NCBI RefSeq assembly: GCF_000142905.1
Contig: NW_013657665.1
Span: forward strand, 76,164-140,163
Direction: 5' to 3'
DNA from: Thecamonas trahens ATCC 50062
Lineage: Eukaryota; Apusozoa; Apusomonadida; Apusomonadidae
DNA: 64,000 bases
Positions 1 to 8,619 of this stretch are shown here, in pieces. The translations under genes and the position numbers were made by a program. Numbering within the stretch: position 1 is the stretch's first letter; each line of letters begins with the position of its first letter. The notes below the pieces were generated by a model. It made no database searches and was not told the DNA's origin. It saw only the letters and a list, made by a program, of their open reading frames with translations.

Positions 1-334
1 ACCGCAACCGCGCGCCACCAGTCCCGTACCGACCGAGTCCCGCTCGCCGCCGCGCCCGCGTGCCGCAGTGCCGCCGGCCGACGACTCGGCGTCTGCCGAG
101 CTCGCCGCCCTCCGCACAGCGTACGCCGAGCTGGAAGAGCTGTACGCTGCCTCACTCTCGCTCAATGACGCGCTCGCTGCACAGCTCGAGTCGCGCGCTC
201 CGCTGGAGGCCTCGCTCCGCGGCACCATCGCCACGCTCCGTGCCGAGACTGCCCGCGCTGAGGCCCGCAACACCGCGCTCGTTGAGCACATCGCCACGCT
301 GACTGCCAAGCTCGAGGCCGGCAGCAGCTCTTAG
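1..334 (+). CDS. C-terminal end of a coiled-coil protein (5' truncated by window)
   Basis: The frame beginning at base 2 is open from the window edge to a TAG at 332-334, so this is the 3' end of a larger gene. The visible ~110 residues start Pro/Arg/Ser-rich and then become an Ala/Leu/Glu-rich heptad-like stretch (ELAALRTAYAELEELYAASL, later LRAETARAEARNTALVEHIA) typical of an alpha-helical coiled coil. No catalytic motif is visible and the family cannot be named from this tail. It converges on the GMPPA-like gene with only 20 bp between stop codons. It is read as coding because the heptad pattern and codon bias match neighbouring genes; the antisense frames here do not look protein-like. 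Confidence 0.6.
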   Translation, partial: PQPRATSPVPTESRSPPRPRAAVPPADDSASAELAALRTAYAELEELYAASLSLNDALAAQLESRAPLEASLRGTIATLRAETARAEARNTALVEHIATLTAKLEAGSSS

Positions 335-354
335 CCGACGTTTATACTTTGATG

Positions 355-1647
355 CTAGAGAATGACACGGTCGAACATGTCGGCCTTGAGCACCTTGTGC
401 GGGAGGACGACGCAGTTGCGGACGACGGTCTCGGGCTTGATCTCGACACCGTCGCCGAGAATGGTGGCCGACATGTCTGCGTCGGCCGCGTGTGCGGGAT
501 CGCCCTCAACACGTGCCCACTCGCCAACGATGGCATTCCACCCGACGATGGCGTGCTTGACAAAGGCCGAGTCGGCCACGACCGCGCCCTCGAGCACAAT
601 CGCGTCGCGGACGCGCGCACCGGCGCCGATGGTCACACCGGCGGCCAGCGCCACGTTCGGCCCGATGACCGCGTCCGCGTGGATGGTCGCTGACGCAAGA
701 TCGGCGGCGCACACGTTACCCACCACCGTAAACGGCACGTCGGCATCAACAAGCAGCTTGCCCGCGAGCGCCTCCGAGCCGAGGTAGTACGCATTGGCGT
801 CGAGCGCCGCCGACGGCGTCTTGACCGGTGCCCAATGCGCGTGCGTGACCAGGGCCTGAACCGCGTCCTTGGCCACCATCGGCACAATGACGTCGACCTC
901 AAGCCCGACCGGCTGCCGCGCCGCCGCAGCCAGCCGCGCCGCCTTGGCCGCCGCCGACCGTCCGCCGCTGCTGCCTCCCTCGCCGTCGCCGCCAGCTGCA
1001 GCGCTAGCCACAGCGTCGGTGATGTTCTGGAAGCCTGCCCGGCTAAAGACGTACACACCGCACGAGACGGTGTTGGAGACAAAGACTTCAGGCTTCTCGG
1101 CATAGTGGGCGACCTTGCCGACGCCCCCAGCGCCGACCTCAACGCCATCGACCACCATGCAGCCGTACTTTGTAGCGTCAGCCTCGGGCACGGTGGTAGC
1201 CAGAAGCGTCAACTCAACACCGCCAGCCTGAGCATCAGCATGAGCCTTGAGCATGTCAACAAGCGGAAGAGCGCCAGCGACGTCCGAGTTTGCCACCAGA
1301 ATGGCATCCGAGTTGGGAGCGAGGATGTCTTGAGCAAAGTGAGCGAGACCAGCAGCTGTGCCAGCCTCAACAGGCTCACGAAGGTACTTGACAGGAACGT
1401 TGAGACGAGATTGAAGATCATCAGCATAGTGAGCAAACTGAGTCTCATACTCGGATCCCCCATAAAAGCCAACCAGAAAGACTGCCTTGACGCCAGAGGT
1501 GGGAAGGCTCCTCAGCGAGTGGTCGATGACCGGAGCGTTGGCAATGGGGAAGAGTGGCTTGGGCACTCGGAAGGAGAGCGGACGGAACCTCGTTCCCCGT
1601 CCTCCACAAAGAATCACAACTGTAGTACTCGTCGTAGTCTCTGCCAT
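355..1647 (-). CDS. GMPPA: GMPPA-like mannose-1-phosphate guanylyltransferase subunit
   Basis: A 430-residue intronless protein. The N-terminal nucleotidyltransferase fold opens with GGRGTRFRPL (residues 15-24) followed by PKPLFPIANAPVIDH. It continues with the GMPPA-type segments KYLREPVEAGTAAGL, NSDV and YAEKPEVFVSNTVSCGVYVF, then a left-handed beta-helix of hexapeptides (IGPNVALAAGVTIGAG). The extreme C-terminus (VLPHKVLKADMFDRVIL) matches the conserved end of GMPPA. Length is close to animal GMPPA (about 420). The family makes or regulates GDP-mannose for glycosylation; in animals GMPPA is a regulatory subunit of GMPPB. The start was set at the ATG giving MAETTT because the 12 upstream codons look like leader. 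A Gly/Ala/Arg-rich insert lies in the middle. It shares a 675-bp divergent region with ATG2. Confidence 0.88.
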   Translation of the reverse strand: MAETTTSTTVVILCGGRGTRFRPLSFRVPKPLFPIANAPVIDHSLRSLPTSGVKAVFLVGFYGGSEYETQFAHYADDLQSRLNVPVKYLREPVEAGTAAGLAHFAQDILAPNSDAILVANSDVAGALPLVDMLKAHADAQAGGVELTLLATTVPEADATKYGCMVVDGVEVGAGGVGKVAHYAEKPEVFVSNTVSCGVYVFSRAGFQNITDAVASAAAGGDGEGGSSGGRSAAAKAARLAAAARQPVGLEVDVIVPMVAKDAVQALVTHAHWAPVKTPSAALDANAYYLGSEALAGKLLVDADVPFTVVGNVCAADLASATIHADAVIGPNVALAAGVTIGAGARVRDAIVLEGAVVADSAFVKHAIVGWNAIVGEWARVEGDPAHAADADMSATILGDGVEIKPETVVRNCVVLPHKVLKADMFDRVIL

Positions 1648-2322
1648 GTTTGCCTGTCGTTGAGTCTGCCTGCTTACTGCCACCGACTCGCTGAGCCGAG
1701 CCTGGCCTGGCCTAGCCTGTTTCCCGGCTCCCGAGCCTGGCCGCCTCGCCTCGCGCCCGTCCCGCGACGTGGCATCATCCCTGATGGCAGGAATTTTGTC
1801 ACGGTTGTTGGCGTTGGCATGGTAAAATATTGATACAATTTTAGTTCAACACGCCCGCAGTCTTCCACTCCCTCTCTATCTCTCCCTCCCTTCCTTTGCC
1901 CCATAACTTCGCAATCGCCAATTCTAGGCTTTCCTATTGCCTTGACACCGTTCTTCCATCTACATTACCAGCTCATTGACCATCCCCCCCCCCCCAACCC
2001 ACACCCACCACCACCACCACCACCACCACACACACAGAGAGAGAGACCATCAATACACACAATCACACAAGCAAACAGACAAGCAAACCTCCCATGTCCA
2101 CCTCCTACCCCCGTCCCGGTAGACCCGCCTCGGCAGAGCGGCTCGGCCATCGACTCGGCGCCAAAGAGCGGGCGTGTGGAACACTTGACGCCACCCTCTT
2201 GAGCGAATTGTGTGGGCAAGGCCTGTGGAGCACCAGCAGCAGTGAGTGGAAGCAAGACAACAAGCCAACATGGGCAATGTAGCATCTGACATGGCTACTT
2301 CGGCAGCATCTTCAGCCTTTAT
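1648..2322. other. Divergent intergenic region GMPPA/ATG2
   Basis: 675 bp without a supported gene, holding the promoters of two divergent genes. It contains a 12-base C run (1984-1995), a (CCA)n/(CAC)n stretch and CACACA/GAGAGA simple sequence up to about 2045, on the sense strand of ATG2. Short ORFs here are low-complexity and were not accepted. No TATA box or other motif could be assigned with confidence. Confidence 0.5.
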
Positions 2323-5300
2323 ATGCTCAAGTCGGTTCTGCCTTCGTCATGGGAGCGGCGGCTGTTCAAGTATGCTCTTCGTCGTGCCGTTGGTCCTTAC
2401 CTCCTCTCCGAGCTACGATTGGATCAATTAGATGGCTCGGCTACAGAAGGTGCCCTCTCTCTCAATGATCTCGAACTCAATCCTGTGGCTCTCAACTCGT
2501 TTCTCATGCAATCGCCTTTCAAGATCTCCTCTGGCTACCTTGGCTCTGTCGCCGTAGAGCTTGATTGGGCAAACCTGCTCGATGCACCTTGCGATGTCAC
2601 AGTTGACCGCCTCGAGCTAGCTCTCGTCTCCAATGATTCGCTCTCGCCAGACTCCCCCCTTCATCCAGACAATCTTCTTGCCGCACACGCTGTTCTTGCC
2701 CCTCCCTCGGCAGATGAGCTGGCAGAGGCATTCATGGCCGAAGAACGCTCTGCTGGTGTCGCCTCTGTCTTTACTGCGGATCCGCTGGCAGACGCAGACT
2801 ACGAGCCGGTCTCACCGACGGCCTCCTCACCGCCGCGCGAGATGCCCCGTGCTGCCGCTTACGGCTCGGCCTCCGACTCAGCCGCACCGCCCGACGCCCT
2901 CGACGGCGTCGCCACCCTCGCCGACCTCATCTACACCATCGTCAACAAGGTCTCGGTCTCGGTCAACCAGATCGCCATCCGCCTCGAGCACTACTCGCCT
3001 CGTGCCTCTACCCGGTCCGTCATCCTCATCACCATCCCACTCCTCAAGCTGGTCGACGAGACGCCGCCAGGCGGCTCGCCGCGCCCGCCGCTCTGGCACA
3101 AGGCCCTCCGCTTCTTCGGCTGGAAGGTCCAGCTTGTCGAGCACGACGCCCCGGTCCCGCCAGCCTTTGTCGGCGCCTTTGATCCAGCCGAATCGGTGCT
3201 CTTTGCTGCCGCCGCCGCTGTCACCGCTCCCGCGAGCGCGCCGCTGCCCACCATTGCTGTCGGTGACCCGGCAACCGCCTCGGAGCTCCGTCTTACTCTC
3301 CGCAACGACAAGGCCGATGACCCCCTCCCGCCTACCGCGGTCCCTGACTACGACCTCGACATCCACATCGCCTCGGCCTCGTTTGCTCTCTCCGCTGCGC
3401 AGCTGGAGCTCGTCCTCGAGGTTCTCGACGCCTACTCGCTTCCCACCCCTGCTCCGGACGCCGACGCTGATGTCGACGCTGAGTGCCCGTCGCCGCCGTC
3501 GTCGCCATCGCCGTTCCCACTCAAACTCCGAGCTCGCGTTGATGCCGTCTCGCTCGTCCTTATCTACGACGCCTTTTTCGATCTTGTCGATGCAGAGCTT
3601 GCCTCTGGTGCTCCCACCCCGCGCGGCTTTGCCACAGGCACCGAGTCAGACTGGGACGTCGACAACCCAGACCTCGCGTCGTCAGTCTCGTCGTCGTTTC
3701 TCGGCCTCGACCGCGACGACTCGGCCTCGCTCGCCACCTCGATGTGTCGCTCCTCGCTCGCCTCCTCTGTCTGGCACTCGGCCGTCCTCGACGTCGTTGA
3801 GCCAGGAGACCTCGACTCGGCCCTTGCGTCGGTCGACCACATGGCAATTCAGCTTGATGCTCTTAGCTGTGGCCTCTCGCTCGTCAATGCTCCAGCGCCT
3901 GAGACCAACGTCGTCGTCACCGCCGCATCACTAGCTGTCTCAGAAGTGCTCGCAGGAAAGTCGATTGCTGTCGCCTCGCTTGCGCCGCCCTCGCCCGAGG
4001 CCGCCACCCTCGTCCCACATGCTCTCTGCGCCACTGTGGTGCTTGGATGTGCGTTACCGCCGCCGCCGCTCCGCATCGAGCTCCTCCACCCACTCTCCCT
4101 CGAGCTGGATCTCCGCATTCTTGATCGCTTGGGACCGTTCCTCGCGCCCTCGCCCGTTGTTGCCGCCCATCGCATGGCCTCACTTCTCGCAGACCTCGAT
4201 GCCATTCGCAGCCAGCCGACCCCATCGTTCTCCATCGCAGAGCTTCTCGCCGCAAAGGCGCCGCTGGTCGACGCGCTCTTTGCCAGCCCCGCAACGCCTT
4301 CGGACGACGACCTTGCTGCAGCTCTTCCTATCACGCTTGTCGTTCCTTTCGCGGCGCTCCAGCTCAAGTTTCCGGTCCTTGCCAGCACCCGCAATGCTGT
4401 CCATTCCGAGCGTCTGGTCATCACGGCCAAGGACCTCGTCGTCGACATCCCGCCCTCGCCCGACCTTCGCCTCGTTGTCTCCGCTAGCGAGCTCAACTGC
4501 GCCCTCGACGACCTCGACTTTGCTACTCTTGGTTCTCGTGACTCCCGCATCACGCTCGACATCGCCGTCTCATCATCTGTCTCGGTCATGCTCGGTCTCG
4601 ACGAGCCTGGTGACGAGCCCGTGTCGGACTCTCCGCCGGCAGTCCACGCCACCTCGGTCCCGCTCACCACGCCCGACGAGCCGCACCCGATCTTTGGCGC
4701 TGCTCGGGCCTCGTCCATTCGCGGCGTCTTCTCTACCCTCGTTTCCACCTTTGAGGGCGCCTCGCAGCGGTACGCCGCGCCCAGTCGCGCCGAGGCAGCC
4801 GACCTGCAGGCTGCCACCCTCGCCTCTGCTCAGTACGCCATCACGGTATCCCTTCCTGCTGCTGCCATCACCCTCTCCAAGCGGACGTACGACATCCTCT
4901 ACGCCCGGTTCATGGAGCTGCTGGCTGTCCTCGACGTCGCCGCCTCGCGTGACCTCGCCATTCTCCGCCACAAGCTCGTCCAGGAGCGCAAGCTCAAGGC
5001 CGCCATTGTTGCAGCGCGGACGCAAGACATCCGCGACGCCGGAAGCGACGCCAACTCGCACTCCAACGACGAGTTCTTTGATGCGCTCGCTGTCACCTCG
5101 TCGTCTGACGAGCTTGGTCTGCTCGATCGCGCCACGCCACCGCCGCTCCTCTCAGCCTCGACCTCGTCGTCAGGCACAGTCTCGGACGACATGCTCGAGT
5201 CAGCGCTCTTCCAGTCGATGCTAGGTGTGGCGCCTGGTCACGGCATGACTCAGGACGAGCTCGCCCGCTCGATCCTAACCGCCGTCCCGCACCAGCGCCC

Positions 5301-8300
5301 ACTCGACGACTCAGACGACGCCAGCGCTGATGAGGCGCAACAGCCAGCCACCAAGCCGCACGTCGTCATTCCGCCTGCTACCCAATCACCGGCCGACGAC
5401 ACCTCGGCCTACGACCTGTTGCTTGCCTCGCAGCCGACTGCAGACTCGGGACTTGCCCTCCTCCTCACCGTCGACGCACTGAGCCTTGTTCTTGTCGAGG
5501 AGCTCGCCCCGTACGACAACGAGGCCGAGTCATCTGACCACCTCCACACGTATACCATTGTCGCCGACTCGCTGCGGCTCTTTCAGGCCGGCCAGTTCCG
5601 CTCGCAGCACCTGGCGTACACCACGGTCGAGCTGAGCGGCATCGCCGTTACCGACAACAGTGTCTCAGTCGTGCGAACGTGTCCGGTCCTCACCTCAAAC
5701 GATGCCGAGCGAGCTGGCGCGCTCCGCGTCTCGGTCCTCGGCAACGCCACCCCGCGCGCTGCACTTCCTGACATGCTCATTGCGCTTGAGGCGTGGCGGC
5801 TCGAGCTCGTCATACGGCTCCATGACGAGACCGCCACCCGAATGGCAAGCTTCTTTGGCCCGCCGCTCGCTTGGCCGCAGGTGGCCTTCCCGCCGCTCCC
5901 GTCGACGCCTGGTGTCCTCAACTTTCAGGCCGTCGTTCACGATGCTGCCCTCCGCTACACCCCGCGCCACCATCCGGCCGCACTCATTGTTGCCGCCTCG
6001 CAGCTCCGGGTCTCGACCAACATGGTCGATGGTGCCAAGAGCTTTGGCCTCGAGCTTGCCTTTCACGACGCCACCGGATATCTCCACGATGACCAGACTG
6101 CGCTTGCAGAGCGCGAGCTTGGCCCGGCTGCGGAGAGCGCCTACTCGTTCGACGCTCACTTTGAACGCTGCCTTGGCGCCGCCCGCATCGCCGCCCTCGA
6201 CTACGCGCAGCTCTTCATCCGCACCAGCGACGAGCCCGATGTCGCCCGTTCCGGTCCGGCCTTTGAGCTCCGGGTCTCCAACGAACTCCTCCGCCTTGAC
6301 CTCTGCCGCGACTCGCTCCACATCGTCAACGATCTCATCACCTACCTCGGCGCAGGCATGGACTGGCTCGATGCCGACCAGCTGCAAGCTGCGCTTGACG
6401 ATGCCGCTGCTGCTTTGGATGCCCGTAACGTTGCTCGTGCCCGTGCTCACGCCAACACCACCACCGTCGGCGCCACCGACAATGTCGTTGTCGCGGCGCA
6501 GTCTGAGGCAGCCGCCGCTGCGGCCCCCGCCGCCGGCTCGCCAGACATGTTTGACGCTCTTGAAGCTGAGGCTTTTGCGTCGGACGATGGCTCATCCGGG
6601 CCCGACCTCATCGCGCTCGCTGCCGAAGAGCTGTTTCCCGGCGAGGCGCCTGGCGATCGGAACGCGGCTGCCCTAACCGGTGGTGAGCCTGGTTTGGCCG
6701 CTCTCGGCGAGTCAAACGCCTCAGTCTACCACGACGCGCTGCCGATGGTCGAGGATTACTTTGGGCCTGGCGAGGCAGCTCGCGTCGCAGCACCACCGCA
6801 TCTTCGCAAAAAACGTGTGACCATTGTGGAGACGCCGATCGAGCTCCCGCCGTCGATTCACGTCGGCGTCGCGCCTGCCGCTGACAATGACGACGACTGG
6901 TTTGTCTTTGACATCGAGATTGACGACGACGCCGCAGAGTACTACGACACCGTCACAGCGTCGTCCAAGTCGGTCCCGGTCGGCGAGCTCCCCACCACCG
7001 TCCGGGTCAATCGTCAGGCTGGCCTCGCCTCGGACACAACCATCCGCTCGGTCTACAGCCTCGACCACGCAGACGCCGATGGCGGCCGCGTTGTCGAGTC
7101 CGGGAACGTCACCATTGTCTCGAGACTGAGCGCCGGTGAGGCCATCCCTATGGTCGAGAACTACTTTGCCCGTCCGGCGCTCCTGCCCGGGCGCGCCACC
7201 GGCGAAGCTGCGCTTGAGGACAATCTCGACTCGGTCATCACCCTCAACGACATCAGCATTGTCATTGCCCTTCACGACGGCCTCGACTTTGGTGACGGTT
7301 CGGAGCCGCGCATGGCCGATGCCGTCGAGTTTTGCTTCTCGCACGCATTTGTGCGGAGCGCGAGCTACACGCCAGCGTCGGCCAAAGTCTCGTCGCTCAC
7401 AGTCTCCATCAAGGACTTGGAGATTGTGGACGGCCTCTCGTCGTCGGTCCACCACAAGGTCCTCACATATCTTGAGTCTGAGGAGACGCCGCGGCGCGCC
7501 GGCTCGGCGATGATCTCGGCTCGCTACGACCTCGTGCTCCCGGCCGAGTCGGCATCGGCCGCCGATGCCGAGGTCCAGCTCAAGGTCTCGCTCCTCCCGC
7601 TCCGGCTCAACATCGACCAGGACGTCGCCGAGCTTGTCGTCTCGGCCGCGCTCCATAGCGCCCGGCCCGAGCTCCGCGGTGTGCTGGAGCTTGTCGAACA
7701 GCACGCAGCGGTCTCGGTCGAGCTGGCCGCGGGTGAGTCTTGCTCGGCCGAATACTCGGCCGACGATGACGCCGAGAGCGAGGAGACATTTGTCCAGTAC
7801 GTCGAGATCTCCAAGCTTGAGCTGCGGGTCGACTACAACCCAAAGCGACTCGACTACGAGCGACTGTGGAACCGCGAAGGCGTCGAGGACGTGTTGCAGT
7901 TCTTCAATCTTGTGCCTATCGACGACATGGCGCTCGTTCTCGCTCCGGTCAAGCTCGCCGGCATGGCAGGATGGCCGGCAGTCGTTGCAGGGATCATCGA
8001 GGTGTGGCGGCCCAAGGACCGCTCCGACGTCCTTCGCATGCTGCCGGGCCTGGTGGGTGGCATCTCGCCGCTGCGGCCCATCATGAACGTTGGGACCGGC
8101 TTTGCTGAGCTTGTCATGCTCCCCATCGAGCACTACCAACGCGACGGGCGGGTCATGTACGGCCTCCAGCGCGGGGCGACATCGCTTCTCCGCCGCGCCG
8201 CCTTTGAGGCTGCAAATGTTTCGGCCCACCTCTCGGTCGGCGCCCAGGTTGTCCTCGAACAGGCTGATGACCTGCTCACTCCCGCCCACCTCTCCAACCG

Positions 8301-8619
8301 CGACGGGCCGTCCGTCTCCAAGTTTGCCGCTCAGCCGGGCTCGGTCTCTGAAGGCGTGCGCGAGGCATATCGCTCGTTTACCCGTGGCCTCACAGACGCC
8401 GCTGCCACCATCTTTGCCGTTCCCCTCCGTGAGTACCACCAAACTGGCACTGGCGGCATGGTCAAGTCGGTCATTCGCGCCGTCCCGGTTGCCATCCTCC
8501 GCACCGGCATGGGCACGACCGAGGCGCTCTCCAAGACCTTGCTCGGCGTCACAAACTCGCTCGATCCGTTCCGCTTCCGTAAGCTCGCCATCAAGTACAA
8601 GGTCCCGCCCCGTCAATGA
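2323..8619 (+). CDS. ATG2: Autophagy-related protein 2 (ATG2), lipid-transfer protein
   Basis: A single 2,098-codon frame. Residues 1-110 form a chorein-type N-terminus (SWERRLFKYALRRAVGPYLL, LDQLDGSATEGALSLNDLEL, GYLGSVAVELDWANLLDAP) that follows animal ATG2 closely. The last ~200 residues carry the ATG2 C-terminal region (SPLRPIMNVGTGFAELVMLP, GLQRGATSLLRRAAFEA, FAVPLREYHQ, SVIRAVPVAILRTGMGTTEA). The family forms a hydrophobic rod that moves bulk lipid from ER to the expanding phagophore, working with ATG9 and WIPI/Atg18. Length is close to animal ATG2 (about 1,900-2,000). The middle is rich in acidic and low-complexity linkers. A motif PMVE(D/N)YF occurs twice (residues 1474-1480 and 1609-1615). 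The stop overlaps the last codons of the convergent downstream gene. VPS13 is the alternative, but the C-terminal region is ATG2-specific. Confidence 0.93.
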   Translation: MLKSVLPSSWERRLFKYALRRAVGPYLLSELRLDQLDGSATEGALSLNDLELNPVALNSFLMQSPFKISSGYLGSVAVELDWANLLDAPCDVTVDRLELALVSNDSLSPDSPLHPDNLLAAHAVLAPPSADELAEAFMAEERSAGVASVFTADPLADADYEPVSPTASSPPREMPRAAAYGSASDSAAPPDALDGVATLADLIYTIVNKVSVSVNQIAIRLEHYSPRASTRSVILITIPLLKLVDETPPGGSPRPPLWHKALRFFGWKVQLVEHDAPVPPAFVGAFDPAESVLFAAAAAVTAPASAPLPTIAVGDPATASELRLTLRNDKADDPLPPTAVPDYDLDIHIASASFALSAAQLELVLEVLDAYSLPTPAPDADADVDAECPSPPSSPSPFPLKLRARVDAVSLVLIYDAFFDLVDAELASGAPTPRGFATGTESDWDVDNPDLASSVSSSFLGLDRDDSASLATSMCRSSLASSVWHSAVLDVVEPGDLDSALASVDHMAIQLDALSCGLSLVNAPAPETNVVVTAASLAVSEVLAGKSIAVASLAPPSPEAATLVPHALCATVVLGCALPPPPLRIELLHPLSLELDLRILDRLGPFLAPSPVVAAHRMASLLADLDAIRSQPTPSFSIAELLAAKAPLVDALFASPATPSDDDLAAALPITLVVPFAALQLKFPVLASTRNAVHSERLVITAKDLVVDIPPSPDLRLVVSASELNCALDDLDFATLGSRDSRITLDIAVSSSVSVMLGLDEPGDEPVSDSPPAVHATSVPLTTPDEPHPIFGAARASSIRGVFSTLVSTFEGASQRYAAPSRAEAADLQAATLASAQYAITVSLPAAAITLSKRTYDILYARFMELLAVLDVAASRDLAILRHKLVQERKLKAAIVAARTQDIRDAGSDANSHSNDEFFDALAVTSSSDELGLLDRATPPPLLSASTSSSGTVSDDMLESALFQSMLGVAPGHGMTQDELARSILTAVPHQRPLDDSDDASADEAQQPATKPHVVIPPATQSPADDTSAYDLLLASQPTADSGLALLLTVDALSLVLVEELAPYDNEAESSDHLHTYTIVADSLRLFQAGQFRSQHLAYTTVELSGIAVTDNSVSVVRTCPVLTSNDAERAGALRVSVLGNATPRAALPDMLIALEAWRLELVIRLHDETATRMASFFGPPLAWPQVAFPPLPSTPGVLNFQAVVHDAALRYTPRHHPAALIVAASQLRVSTNMVDGAKSFGLELAFHDATGYLHDDQTALAERELGPAAESAYSFDAHFERCLGAARIAALDYAQLFIRTSDEPDVARSGPAFELRVSNELLRLDLCRDSLHIVNDLITYLGAGMDWLDADQLQAALDDAAAALDARNVARARAHANTTTVGATDNVVVAAQSEAAAAAAPAAGSPDMFDALEAEAFASDDGSSGPDLIALAAEELFPGEAPGDRNAAALTGGEPGLAALGESNASVYHDALPMVEDYFGPGEAARVAAPPHLRKKRVTIVETPIELPPSIHVGVAPAADNDDDWFVFDIEIDDDAAEYYDTVTASSKSVPVGELPTTVRVNRQAGLASDTTIRSVYSLDHADADGGRVVESGNVTIVSRLSAGEAIPMVENYFARPALLPGRATGEAALEDNLDSVITLNDISIVIALHDGLDFGDGSEPRMADAVEFCFSHAFVRSASYTPASAKVSSLTVSIKDLEIVDGLSSSVHHKVLTYLESEETPRRAGSAMISARYDLVLPAESASAADAEVQLKVSLLPLRLNIDQDVAELVVSAALHSARPELRGVLELVEQHAAVSVELAAGESCSAEYSADDDAESEETFVQYVEISKLELRVDYNPKRLDYERLWNREGVEDVLQFFNLVPIDDMALVLAPVKLAGMAGWPAVVAGIIEVWRPKDRSDVLRMLPGLVGGISPLRPIMNVGTGFAELVMLPIEHYQRDGRVMYGLQRGATSLLRRAAFEAANVSAHLSVGAQVVLEQADDLLTPAHLSNRDGPSVSKFAAQPGSVSEGVREAYRSFTRGLTDAAATIFAVPLREYHQTGTGGMVKSVIRAVPVAILRTGMGTTEALSKTLLGVTNSLDPFRFRKLAIKYKVPPRQ

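Noticed and set aside
6721..8616. 631-codon antisense frame across the 3' part of ATG2
   Set aside because: It is exactly complementary to a conserved ATG2 region. Long antisense frames are expected here because G/C-ending codons suppress stops on the opposite strand. The translation has no domain and is Arg/Asp/Val-biased.
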